Assembly: GCA_002405485.1 (NCBI GenBank)
Contig: DHLW01000082.1
Location: forward strand, 1-13,277
Source: Phycisphaerales bacterium UBA4658
GTDB lineage: Bacteria > Planctomycetota > Phycisphaerae > Phycisphaerales > UBA1924
Length of the DNA: 13,277 nucleotides
Reading direction: 5' to 3'
Shown: positions 4,115 to 10,925 of the stretch, piece after piece
Numbering within the stretch: position 1 is the stretch's first letter
Layout: every line of letters starts with the position of its first letter
Translations under genes and position numbers: made by a program
Notes under the pieces: generated by a model
The model's input: the letters and a program-made list of their open reading frames with translations, nothing else
The model's database searches: none
What the model was told of the DNA's origin: nothing

Positions 4115-7051
4115 GTGCCCGACCCCCGCGACACCCCGGCGATGCGTCAGTACTACCGCTTCAAGCGGGCGCACCCGGAGTGCGTGCTGCTGTTTCGCAT
4201 CGGCGACTTCTATGAGATGTTCGACGACGACGCGGTGAAGGTGAGCAAGGCGATCGGGTTGACGCTGACCAGGCGGACCGAGGGTGTGCCGATGTGCGGC
4301 CTGCCGCACCATCAACTCGAGAGCTATCTCCGGAAGCTCATTGATCGGGGCTTCCGGGTCGCGGTGTGCGAGCAGACGCAGGACGCGGCGGAGGCCAAGC
4401 CCGGAGCGATCATCGAGCGGGCCGTCACCCGCGTGCTCACCCCTGGTACGCTCGTGGATGAATCGCTGCTGGACGCCGAAGCGCCGGCAGCGCTGGCGGC
4501 GGTCTGCTTTGATGGAGTGGGAGACGACGCGAGTGCGTCGGCGGCGGTGATCGATCTGTCCACCGGCTCGTTCGAGCTCTTCGACGCTCCGGGTGGAGCA
4601 GGCAGCACGCTCGCGGACGAACTCGTTCGACGCAGGGTGACGGAGCTGCTGTTCAGCGAGACGGCCGACGGATCGCCCCCGCCGAGAGTCAGGACGATCA
4701 TCGAGCAGCTCGGGGTGAGCGGCACGCCGCAGCCGAGCTGGCACTTTCGTCTCGACGAGGCCCGCGAGGCCCTCCTCAAGCAGTTCGGGGTGCTGACTCT
4801 GGAGGGCTTTGGGCTCTCGGAGCAGGACACCGCGGTACGGGCGGCCGGGGCGGCGGTGAGGTACCTGCAGCAGACGCAAGCGCCCGGAGAGGATCCGGCC
4901 GGAGGCAAGCGCACACCCGCGACCGGTCGGCTGGCCCATCTGCGAGCGCCAAGGCGGGTCGAGCAGCGCGGACATCTCGCGCTGGACGCAACCACGCTGC
5001 GAGCGCTGGAGGTGCTCCGGACGATTCGCAGCGGCGGCGGAGCATCCGTCGGCGTGGGCGGCTCCAGCGGCGGGGCGGACTTGGACGGATCGCTCCTCGG
5101 GCTGTTCGCGACAGGACCGGGAATGCCCGGATGCAGGACCGCGATGGGGCGGCGCACGCTCAGGGAGTGGCTCTGCAGACCTCTGGGCGACGCCGAGGCG
5201 ATCCGATCGCGGCAGGCGAGCGTGCGAACGCTCATGGAGGATCGCGTCTGCGCCGAACGGCTCGGTGGATCGCTGGAGAACGTGCAGGATGTCGCTCGGA
5301 TCGGCGCTCGGCTGGCTCTTGGGCGTGCCACGCCGCGGGATCTGGTCGCACTTGGACGCTCGGTATCGCAGATCGAGCCCATCGGAGAGGCGATCGAGGG
5401 CGCGCCGGCGCTTGCGCGACAGCGGGCGGTCGTGATGGAGCTGGCGAGCGAGCTTGCGGGGATGCGCGGCCGCATCGCAGCGACCTGCGTTGATGACCCC
5501 CCGGCGCACATGCGCGAGGGTGGACTTGTTCGGGCCGGAGTGGACGCGGAGCTTGATGAGGCGCGTCGGCTTCGGGAGGACGCGGCGGGCTGGATGGCGG
5601 ACTATCAGGCGCGGCTCATCGCCGAGCACGATCTGCCGAGTCTCAAGGTCGGGTACAACAAGATCTTCGGGTACTACATCGAGCTGCCCGCGGGGCAGGC
5701 GCGCCGGGCGCCGGACGGGTTCAGCCGCAAGCAGACGCTCAAGAACGCCGAGCGGTACATCACGCCGGAGTTGAAGGAGTTTGAGACCAAGGTGATGTCC
5801 GCCGAGAGCAGGGCTCTGGCCCGCGAGGTGGCGATCTTCGAGGATCTGTGCGCCGCGTGCGTGACGCTCATTCCCGCGCTCACGCGGTTTGCCGACGTGG
5901 CGGCGGAACTGGATGCGCTGGTCTGCCTGGCGGACAAGGCGGTGCAGCGGCAGTGGGTCTGCCCTCAGATCGTGGACGAGCCGGTCCTTCGGATCGAACA
6001 AGGACGGCACCCGGTACTGGATGAGCGGCTGGGACGCGGCTTCGTGCCCAATGACCTGGAGCTTGGCGCGAGCGCATCGGGTCCGGAAGCGCACCTTGCG
6101 CTCATCACCGGACCGAACATGGCGGGCAAGAGCACGTTCATCCGCACCGCCGGGCTGCTCACGCTGCTGGCCCACGCCGGATCGATGGTGCCCGCGGGGT
6201 CGATGACCGTCGGCGTGACGGATCGGATCTTCACCCGGATCGGGGCCGACGACGCGCTGCACGCCGGGCAGTCGACGTTCATGGTGGAGATGACCGAGAC
6301 GGCGCGCATCCTGCACCACTGCACGCAGAGATCGCTCGTGATCCTGGACGAGATCGGGCGCGGGACGAGCACGCTGGACGGGCTCTCGCTGGCCTGGGCG
6401 ATCGCCGAGGATCTCGCAAGCCGCGCAAACGGAGCGAGCGCGGGGAACGGCCAGGCCTTGGGCGGACCGCGGGTGCTGTTTGCGACACACTATCACGAGT
6501 TGACGGAACTCGAGGAGCTTCTCCCCGGGCGTGTGCGGAACCTGCACGTGTCTGTGCGGGAATGGGGGGACGAGATCGTCTTCCTGCATCGCATCCTTCC
6601 CGGACGGACGGACCGGTCGTACGGGATCAACGTCGCGAAGCTGGCCGGACTTCCCGCGACGACGGTGGTTCGCGCGCGGCAGGTTCTGGAGAATCTCGCG
6701 GTGCATCACCATGGCCCGACGGGCGATCTCACGACCTCCGGCCGAAGCAAGCCGCCGTCGCAAAGAGCCGACACTCGCCCCACGGGAGCATCCCACCTTC
6801 GCGGCGCGGCGCAGGCGTCGGCCGGGTCGGGGCAACTCTCGCTCTTCACGGAGTACATGAAGCATCCGGCGGTGGATCGCCTGCGGGAGGTGAAGATCGA
6901 GGGCCTCACGCCGTTGCAGGCCTTTGATGAACTGCGCGAACTCAAGCGCATGGTTGAGCCGCTGAATCCCCAGGGCTCGGGGGGTCTGGGCGGGGTTGGG
7001 CCAAGCGGTGAGAAGGGCGGTCAGACTGCCGGCTCAGGTGCGCACTCCTGA
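4115..7051 (+). CDS. mutS: MutS, DNA mismatch recognition ATPase
   Basis: MutS is the cytoplasmic dimer that finds mispaired bases and recruits MutL. From GTG 4115 the protein has 978 residues, longer than the usual 850-900. The mismatch-reading Phe-x-Glu motif is Phe32-Tyr-Glu34 in GDFYEMF. The ATPase domain has Walker A GPNMAGKST at 666-674, Walker B ILDE at 743-746 and THYHEL at 791-796. A QLSLF at 907-911 fits the clamp-binding pentapeptide known in MutS tails. The extra length lies in a Gly/Ser-rich insert near 306-322, a short insert before GGPRVLFATH and a low-complexity linker at about 867-905. I chose this GTG because MutS proteins usually start about ten residues before the MRQY block and because a TATCGT lies 7 bases upstream. 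ATG 4142 is the alternative. No mutL is in the window. Confidence 0.96.
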   Translation: MPDPRDTPAMRQYYRFKRAHPECVLLFRIGDFYEMFDDDAVKVSKAIGLTLTRRTEGVPMCGLPHHQLESYLRKLIDRGFRVAVCEQTQDAAEAKPGAIIERAVTRVLTPGTLVDESLLDAEAPAALAAVCFDGVGDDASASAAVIDLSTGSFELFDAPGGAGSTLADELVRRRVTELLFSETADGSPPPRVRTIIEQLGVSGTPQPSWHFRLDEAREALLKQFGVLTLEGFGLSEQDTAVRAAGAAVRYLQQTQAPGEDPAGGKRTPATGRLAHLRAPRRVEQRGHLALDATTLRALEVLRTIRSGGGASVGVGGSSGGADLDGSLLGLFATGPGMPGCRTAMGRRTLREWLCRPLGDAEAIRSRQASVRTLMEDRVCAERLGGSLENVQDVARIGARLALGRATPRDLVALGRSVSQIEPIGEAIEGAPALARQRAVVMELASELAGMRGRIAATCVDDPPAHMREGGLVRAGVDAELDEARRLREDAAGWMADYQARLIAEHDLPSLKVGYNKIFGYYIELPAGQARRAPDGFSRKQTLKNAERYITPELKEFETKVMSAESRALAREVAIFEDLCAACVTLIPALTRFADVAAELDALVCLADKAVQRQWVCPQIVDEPVLRIEQGRHPVLDERLGRGFVPNDLELGASASGPEAHLALITGPNMAGKSTFIRTAGLLTLLAHAGSMVPAGSMTVGVTDRIFTRIGADDALHAGQSTFMVEMTETARILHHCTQRSLVILDEIGRGTSTLDGLSLAWAIAEDLASRANGASAGNGQALGGPRVLFATHYHELTELEELLPGRVRNLHVSVREWGDEIVFLHRILPGRTDRSYGINVAKLAGLPATTVVRARQVLENLAVHHHGPTGDLTTSGRSKPPSQRADTRPTGASHLRGAAQASAGSGQLSLFTEYMKHPAVDRLREVKIEGLTPLQAFDELRELKRMVEPLNPQGSGGLGGVGPSGEKGGQTAGSGAHS
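6972..7000 (+). repeat. G-rich element, copy 2, with G-quadruplex potential (3' end of mutS)
   Basis: The first 19 bases, AGGGCTCGGGGGGTCTGGG (6972-6990), match 16 of 19 with 4011-4029. Continuing to 7000 there are five G-runs of three or more separated by 3, 3, 1 and 2 bases, which meets the usual G-quadruplex pattern on the mutS coding strand. It encodes a Gly-rich stretch in the MutS tail. Confidence 0.5.
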
Positions 7052-8041
7052 GGCGCCCATCCGCCAGGCGGCCCGGCACACGGGGCACTGCACCAGTCCG
7101 TCGGGCTGAGGCTGGAGCTGATCGAGCGACCCCGTGCAGCATGGACACAGCCCGCGATCGAGCATCACCCGCTTGACCTCATCCGGGCGATACGCGAAGT
7201 TCCCGAAGAAGATCGCCGCGGCAAACGCCCACGCCCCGGCGATCATGAGCACCGCCCACCACAAGGGAATGCCCGGGCCCCCGAGAACGACCAGCGTGAC
7301 GATCACGGCGGCCCCACTGAAGATGAGCGTGGCGGCGAGGCGGAACACCAGGCCCACGCACAGCACACGCCGACGAACACGCTTCAGCCGCCTGCGTGCG
7401 GATCGATCGGTCAGTGCGGCGAGTTCCCGGCGCATCCACGGATGCACCAGCGCGACACGCTGCGATCGATCGTCCAGAACGCTGGATCGATCTCCGTCAA
7501 ACCGGATGGCCCGAGGGACGATCCGCGGGATCGGCGAGCCCTCCGAAGGAACGGCAAACGGCTCTCGGCGGATGATGCGGGACTCGAGCCAGCACGAGCC
7601 GCACTCCGGACACGGAATGCACCCGTCCGCGTCGGCGGCAAGGCCGATGAAGTTGTACCCGCAGCAGGGGCAGAGCCCCTCTTCCAGCGTGAGTCGAACG
7701 ACATCGCGTGCGCCGGAGCCCCGGGCCCGGAGCACCAGGAACCAGCCCAGCACGCCGCATCCGGCCAGGAACACCCCGATCCAGACCGGCGGACCGACGA
7801 ACCGAATCGTGGCCGAGAGCGCGATGATCAGCGCCACCCACGCGAAACCGATCAAAACGACGGCCGCAAGCGTGATCGGACCGCCGATGGACCATCCGCG
7901 TGCGGCAAGACCGAGACGCTCTACCAGCAGTTGCACCCGGCGGTCGACGTGCACGGGCCATGCGCCGCGAGCACAGATCGAGTCTGGCCCGGCAATCTGG
8001 ACGTGTCGACCGCGGTCATCGAGCGTGCGTGGAGAGAACAC
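7034..8041 (-). CDS. Membrane protein with two repeats of paired helices plus zinc ribbon
   Basis: This 335-residue protein is an internal duplication. Unit 1 has helices at about 55-79 and 83-104, then a zinc ribbon with Cys124/Cys127 and Cys144/Cys147 (CPCCGYN ... CPECG). Unit 2 has helices at about 226-252 and 259-281, then Cys299/Cys302 and Cys319/Cys322 (CPCC ... CPVC). The two Cys pairs are the same distance apart in both. GLCPCC precedes both ribbons. Similar zinc-ribbon membrane proteins are common in planctomycetes, with no function known to me. Zinc binding is inferred from the cysteines. The start is GTG 8041, supported by TACATT ending 6 bases upstream; no ATG lies between it and the previous in-frame stop. 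Its 3' end overlaps that of mutS by 18 bases, tail to tail. Confidence 0.75.
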   Translation of the reverse strand: MFSPRTLDDRGRHVQIAGPDSICARGAWPVHVDRRVQLLVERLGLAARGWSIGGPITLAAVVLIGFAWVALIIALSATIRFVGPPVWIGVFLAGCGVLGWFLVLRARGSGARDVVRLTLEEGLCPCCGYNFIGLAADADGCIPCPECGSCWLESRIIRREPFAVPSEGSPIPRIVPRAIRFDGDRSSVLDDRSQRVALVHPWMRRELAALTDRSARRRLKRVRRRVLCVGLVFRLAATLIFSGAAVIVTLVVLGGPGIPLWWAVLMIAGAWAFAAAIFFGNFAYRPDEVKRVMLDRGLCPCCTGSLDQLQPQPDGLVQCPVCRAAWRMGASGVRT

Positions 8042-8047
8042 CCTCAG

Positions 8048-8053
8048 AATGTA
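8048..8053 (-). promoter_or_regulatory. -10 element of the zinc-ribbon gene (probable leaderless promoter)
   Basis: The minus strand reads TACATT, ending 6 bases before the GTG at 8041. No spaced Shine-Dalgarno site is present and no -35 stands out. Confidence 0.4.
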
Positions 8054-8113
8054 GTCCGCGTCATCGGGCGCGGGAGAGCTCTCAAGGTCGCTTCGGCACG
8101 CGCGACGGCGGTT

Positions 8114-8581
8114 TCAGCGCCAGCCGCCCCACGCGCCGTCGACGGGATATCCGGAACGCCCGTAGAACGATCGCCAAGGCCGACCATCCGAAGCGTCGGA
8201 CTCGAAGAACAGGACGGTGTCAGCGCGAGGGTTGAGGTACACCCGCCGCGGAGAGGAGAGCGAAGCCCGAGACGGCTCCGGCCATTGGCCGCTGGCGGTC
8301 ACCGGGCCGAAGGTGCGGACGCTCAGCGAGCGGTCATTGCGGCTGAACTCGGTCAGTCGGCGGGGATCAACATCGGCGAATGCCGATGCCACCCCGGGCG
8401 TGTGCATGACCATGGCCCATGAACCCGCCTCGCCCTCGACGATGGGCTCGGTGGGCGGTCGCCGGGTCAGCGGGGCGGCACACCCCGACAGCAGCGCGGC
8501 GCCGGCGACGGACGAGCCAAGCGCGACGGCCACGAGCGTCCCGGGACGGAGCGTTCTGATCTGCCAATGTCGGAGCAACAT
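8114..8581 (-). CDS. Short predicted lipoprotein, function unknown
   Basis: This 155-residue protein has a basic start (MLLRHWQIRTLR), a hydrophobic stretch at about 14-31 and the lipobox LSGC with the acceptor Cys34, so it should be exported and lipid-anchored. The mature part has no domain I recognise. It contains WAMVMHTPGVASAFADVDPR and ends in a Gly/Trp-rich GAWGGWR. ATG 8581 is chosen because it places the signal peptide correctly and has a promoter-like TACGGT 9 bases upstream. The frame is open further upstream to 9217, but that region is antisense to the kynurenine monooxygenase gene. It lies 72 bases before the zinc-ribbon gene on the same strand and in the same reading frame. Confidence 0.75.
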   Translation of the reverse strand: MLLRHWQIRTLRPGTLVAVALGSSVAGAALLSGCAAPLTRRPPTEPIVEGEAGSWAMVMHTPGVASAFADVDPRRLTEFSRNDRSLSVRTFGPVTASGQWPEPSRASLSSPRRVYLNPRADTVLFFESDASDGRPWRSFYGRSGYPVDGAWGGWR

Positions 8582-8590
8582 CGGAAGTTC

Positions 8591-8619
8591 ACCGTACAAC
8601 CGAACCCCCCCACTGCCAC
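8591..8619 (-). promoter_or_regulatory. Promoter of the lipoprotein gene (-35 and -10)
   Basis: The minus strand reads GTGGCA (8619-8614), a 17-base spacer, then TACGGT (8596-8591), 9 bases before the ATG at 8581. The -35 matches TTGACA at 4 of 6. No Shine-Dalgarno site is present. Confidence 0.45.
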
Positions 8620-8771
8620 GCGTCTTGAGTGGATTCCGACCCGTGCGCCCACGCCATGCCGCACAGGCGGCCTGTCTTCGCACCCGGGGCGAGCTATGGG
8701 ACGCTGATCGACGGCCGACAGGCCTGGAGGCGCCCGGCGGGCCGACCGGACGCTCGGGGGCTGGCGGGATG

Positions 8772-8777
8772 TACGAT
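8772..8777 (+). promoter_or_regulatory. -10 element of the kynurenine monooxygenase gene (probable leaderless promoter)
   Basis: TACGAT ends 8 bases before the ATG at 8786. There is no Shine-Dalgarno site at usable spacing and no good -35. Confidence 0.45.
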
Positions 8778-8785
8778 CTGCTCTC

Positions 8786-10303
8786 ATGACGATCGGACAG
8801 GGCAAGACGGTGACGATTGTGGGCGCGGGACTGGCCGGGGCCTTGCTGGCCAGCTCGCTTGCCAAGCTCGGGTTCCGGGTGAACGTCTATGAGCGTCGCG
8901 GCGACCCGCGCAAGGCCGGGTACGCGGGCGGACGGTCGATCAATCTCGCGCTCTCGGCGCGGGGGCTGTGGGGGCTCGAATCGGTCGGGCTCGACAAGGA
9001 GATGCTCACGCGGGCGCTGCCGATGCGCGGACGGATGGTGCACTCGGCCGATCCCACCCGCGGACTCGCGTATCAGCCGTACTCCAAGAATCCCGGCGAT
9101 GCGATCAACTCGATCTCTCGAGGCGGGCTGAACATGGCCCTGCTGGACGAGGCGGAGAAGCACGACACCGTCGAGCTGTTCTTCAACCAGCGATGCCTGG
9201 ACGTGGACCTGGAGCACTGCCGCGCGACCTTTCAGGACGAGTCCGGCGGACCGGACGGGCCCATCGGCACGATCGAGAGCGACCTCGTCATCGCGACCGA
9301 TGGCGCGTTCTCGGCGGTGCGGACCCGGCTCATGAAGACCGACCGATTCGAGTACTCACAGACCTACCTGACCCACGGGTACAAGGAGCTTGTGATTCCC
9401 CCGGTCCAAGGTGGCGGCGGAGTGTTCGGGGGATTCGCGCTGGATCCGACCGCACTGCACATCTGGCCGCGAGGCAGCGCGATGATGATCGCTCTGCCCA
9501 ACATCGACAAGAGCTTCACCTGCACGCTGTTCTGGCCCTTCACCGGCGAGCACTCCTTCGACAAGCTGAAGACCGCGGCGGACGTGGAGGCGTTCTTCAA
9601 GCAGTGGTATCCCGACGCGGTGGCGATCATGCCCACGCTGGTGGAGGACTATCTCCGCAATCCGACAAGCTCACTGGTCACGGTCCGATGCTGGCCCTGG
9701 GTCTGGCACGCCAGGCCGCTGGTCACCGCGGGCGCGAGCGCGTCCGAGCGGGGCTTCGGAGGTCGGGCGGTGGTCCTGGTGGGAGACGCGGCGCACGCGA
9801 TCGTCCCGTTCTTTGGGCAGGGCATGAACGCCGCATTCGAGGACGTGCGGGTGCTCTGCGAGTGCCTGCAGCGGCACGCGGGTCGGAACGAGCGATGGAT
9901 GAACGGCGCTCTGGAGGAGTATCAGTCGCTGCGCAAGCCCAACGCAGACGCGATCGCGCGGATGGCGATCGACAACTTCGAGGAGATGCGCGACAAGGTG
10001 GGATCGCGGTGGTTCCGGGCGAGGAAGAAGGTCGAGCATCTGCTGCACGACCTCTTCCCGTCGACGCTCGTGCCGAAGTACAACCTGGTCAGCTTCACCA
10101 CGGTGCCGTATGCCGACGCGCTGCGGCGCGGGGCCCGGATCGATCGCGTGCTCCGGGTGCTGGCGCTGCTGGCGGCGCTGCTGCTGGCCGCACTCGTGCT
10201 GGCGTTCGTGAGGATCGCCGCGTGGTACCTGCTGGTCGGGGTGATCGTCGCGGCGTGGTTCGCGTGGGACCGGTGGCAGTTCCGGCGCGACAGCACGGCG
10301 TGA
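8786..10303 (+). CDS. kmo: Kynurenine 3-monooxygenase
   Basis: This FAD enzyme hydroxylates L-kynurenine to 3-hydroxykynurenine with NADPH and oxygen, in tryptophan breakdown and de novo NAD synthesis. The 505-residue protein starts with the dinucleotide fold VTIVGAGLAG (GxGxxG at 13-18) and Glu36 for the FAD ribose. Then come GGRSINLALSARG (48-60), PMRGRMVH with Arg83, and Tyr99, the last two matching the Arg/Tyr pair that binds kynurenine in known enzymes. ISRGGLN follows. The second FAD motif is GDAAHAIVPFFGQGMN at 333-348. The C-terminus (about 454-494) is two hydrophobic helices, like the membrane-associated tail of KMO. No other kynurenine-pathway gene is in the window. The stop abuts the stop of the PilZ gene with no bases between. 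Confidence 0.93.
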   Translation: MTIGQGKTVTIVGAGLAGALLASSLAKLGFRVNVYERRGDPRKAGYAGGRSINLALSARGLWGLESVGLDKEMLTRALPMRGRMVHSADPTRGLAYQPYSKNPGDAINSISRGGLNMALLDEAEKHDTVELFFNQRCLDVDLEHCRATFQDESGGPDGPIGTIESDLVIATDGAFSAVRTRLMKTDRFEYSQTYLTHGYKELVIPPVQGGGGVFGGFALDPTALHIWPRGSAMMIALPNIDKSFTCTLFWPFTGEHSFDKLKTAADVEAFFKQWYPDAVAIMPTLVEDYLRNPTSSLVTVRCWPWVWHARPLVTAGASASERGFGGRAVVLVGDAAHAIVPFFGQGMNAAFEDVRVLCECLQRHAGRNERWMNGALEEYQSLRKPNADAIARMAIDNFEEMRDKVGSRWFRARKKVEHLLHDLFPSTLVPKYNLVSFTTVPYADALRRGARIDRVLRVLALLAALLLAALVLAFVRIAAWYLLVGVIVAAWFAWDRWQFRRDSTA

Positions 10304-10729
10304 TCACCTGGCCTGCTTCCACCATTGCATGGGCGCCCAGCCGCGGGTCAGCCCGTCGGACGCCTGGGCGGTGGCGGCCATCTCCACGAGCGTGCGCCTG
10401 ATCGCGGGCGTGACGTGCAGGAACTCGAACCCAGCCTCGTACTCGCACCGCTCGTTCACGCGGATCCAGACGCACTTGCCTCGCAGCTCGAGCTCGTGCT
10501 CCTCGGCCCTGAGCGTCATGGAGCGCGTGTCTCCGCAGACGAAGTCCGGCTTGGTCTTTGCGAGCACCCGCACGCCCGTCGGCGAGAGATCGATCACCGA
10601 GCCATGCTCGCACACCATCGTCGAGCACCGAATGCGCCCGCCTTTGCGCTTCTCGCTGCGAACGACGCCGCTGGTCGTTCCCCGGCCGCCGGAGTACTTC
10701 TCGGTGTTGATCTTGCGGAACAGGCCCAT
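10304..10729 (-). CDS. PilZ-domain protein, probable c-di-GMP receptor
   Basis: This 141-residue protein carries the PilZ signature for c-di-GMP binding: R28-x3-R32 (RKGGR) and D47-x-S49-x2-G52 in VIDLSPTGVRV. A beta-barrel-like segment follows, with CVWIRVNERCEYEAGFEFL. Both parts of the motif are intact, so binding is likely. The N-terminal 25 residues (MGLFRKINTEKYSGG...) are not part of the standard domain, and there is no membrane helix or partner domain, so it may act as a single-domain adaptor. Its output is unknown. Unlike most genes here it has a Shine-Dalgarno site, GGAG ending 6 bases before the ATG, and no close -10 element. Confidence 0.82.
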   Translation of the reverse strand: MGLFRKINTEKYSGGRGTTSGVVRSEKRKGGRIRCSTMVCEHGSVIDLSPTGVRVLAKTKPDFVCGDTRSMTLRAEEHELELRGKCVWIRVNERCEYEAGFEFLHVTPAIRRTLVEMAATAQASDGLTRGWAPMQWWKQAR

Positions 10730-10888
10730 GGCGCTCTCCAGTCCCAGTCGTCATCGGCTCGAACTTGCCCCGAAGTGACGCGGCCGCGGCAGCGCGACAG
10801 ACCCGATAACCGCCGACTCCGCACAACCGGCAGACCTGGATCGATCGACGATCATCGCGGCGCACCTGCCAAGCTGCTCTGACGAGTG

Positions 10889-10917
10889 TTGCGCGTCTGA
10901 ACGGGTCTCGATACACT
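10889..10917 (+). promoter_or_regulatory. Promoter of the permease gene (-35 and -10, leaderless)
   Basis: TTGCGC (10889-10894), a 17-base spacer and TACACT (10912-10917) end 8 bases before the GTG at 10926. This is the best -35/-10 pair in the window. There is no Shine-Dalgarno site. Confidence 0.55.
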
Positions 10918-10925
10918 CCGGACCC

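Noticed and set aside
3845..6865. 1006-residue open frame antisense to mutS
   Set aside because: It mirrors the mutS codons in GC-rich DNA and reads as Arg/Pro/His-rich sequence with no domain; mutS on the other strand has full motifs.
8042..8116. Possible readthrough or selenocysteine fusion of the lipoprotein and the zinc-ribbon protein, which share one reading frame across a TGA
   Set aside because: The lipoprotein ends naturally, no recoding hairpin is evident, and TACATT sits just before the GTG of the second gene.
10841..10848. TCGATCGA palindrome between PilZ and the permease
   Set aside because: GATC/CGATCG words are frequent across this window, so an 8-bp palindrome of this kind is not distinctive.
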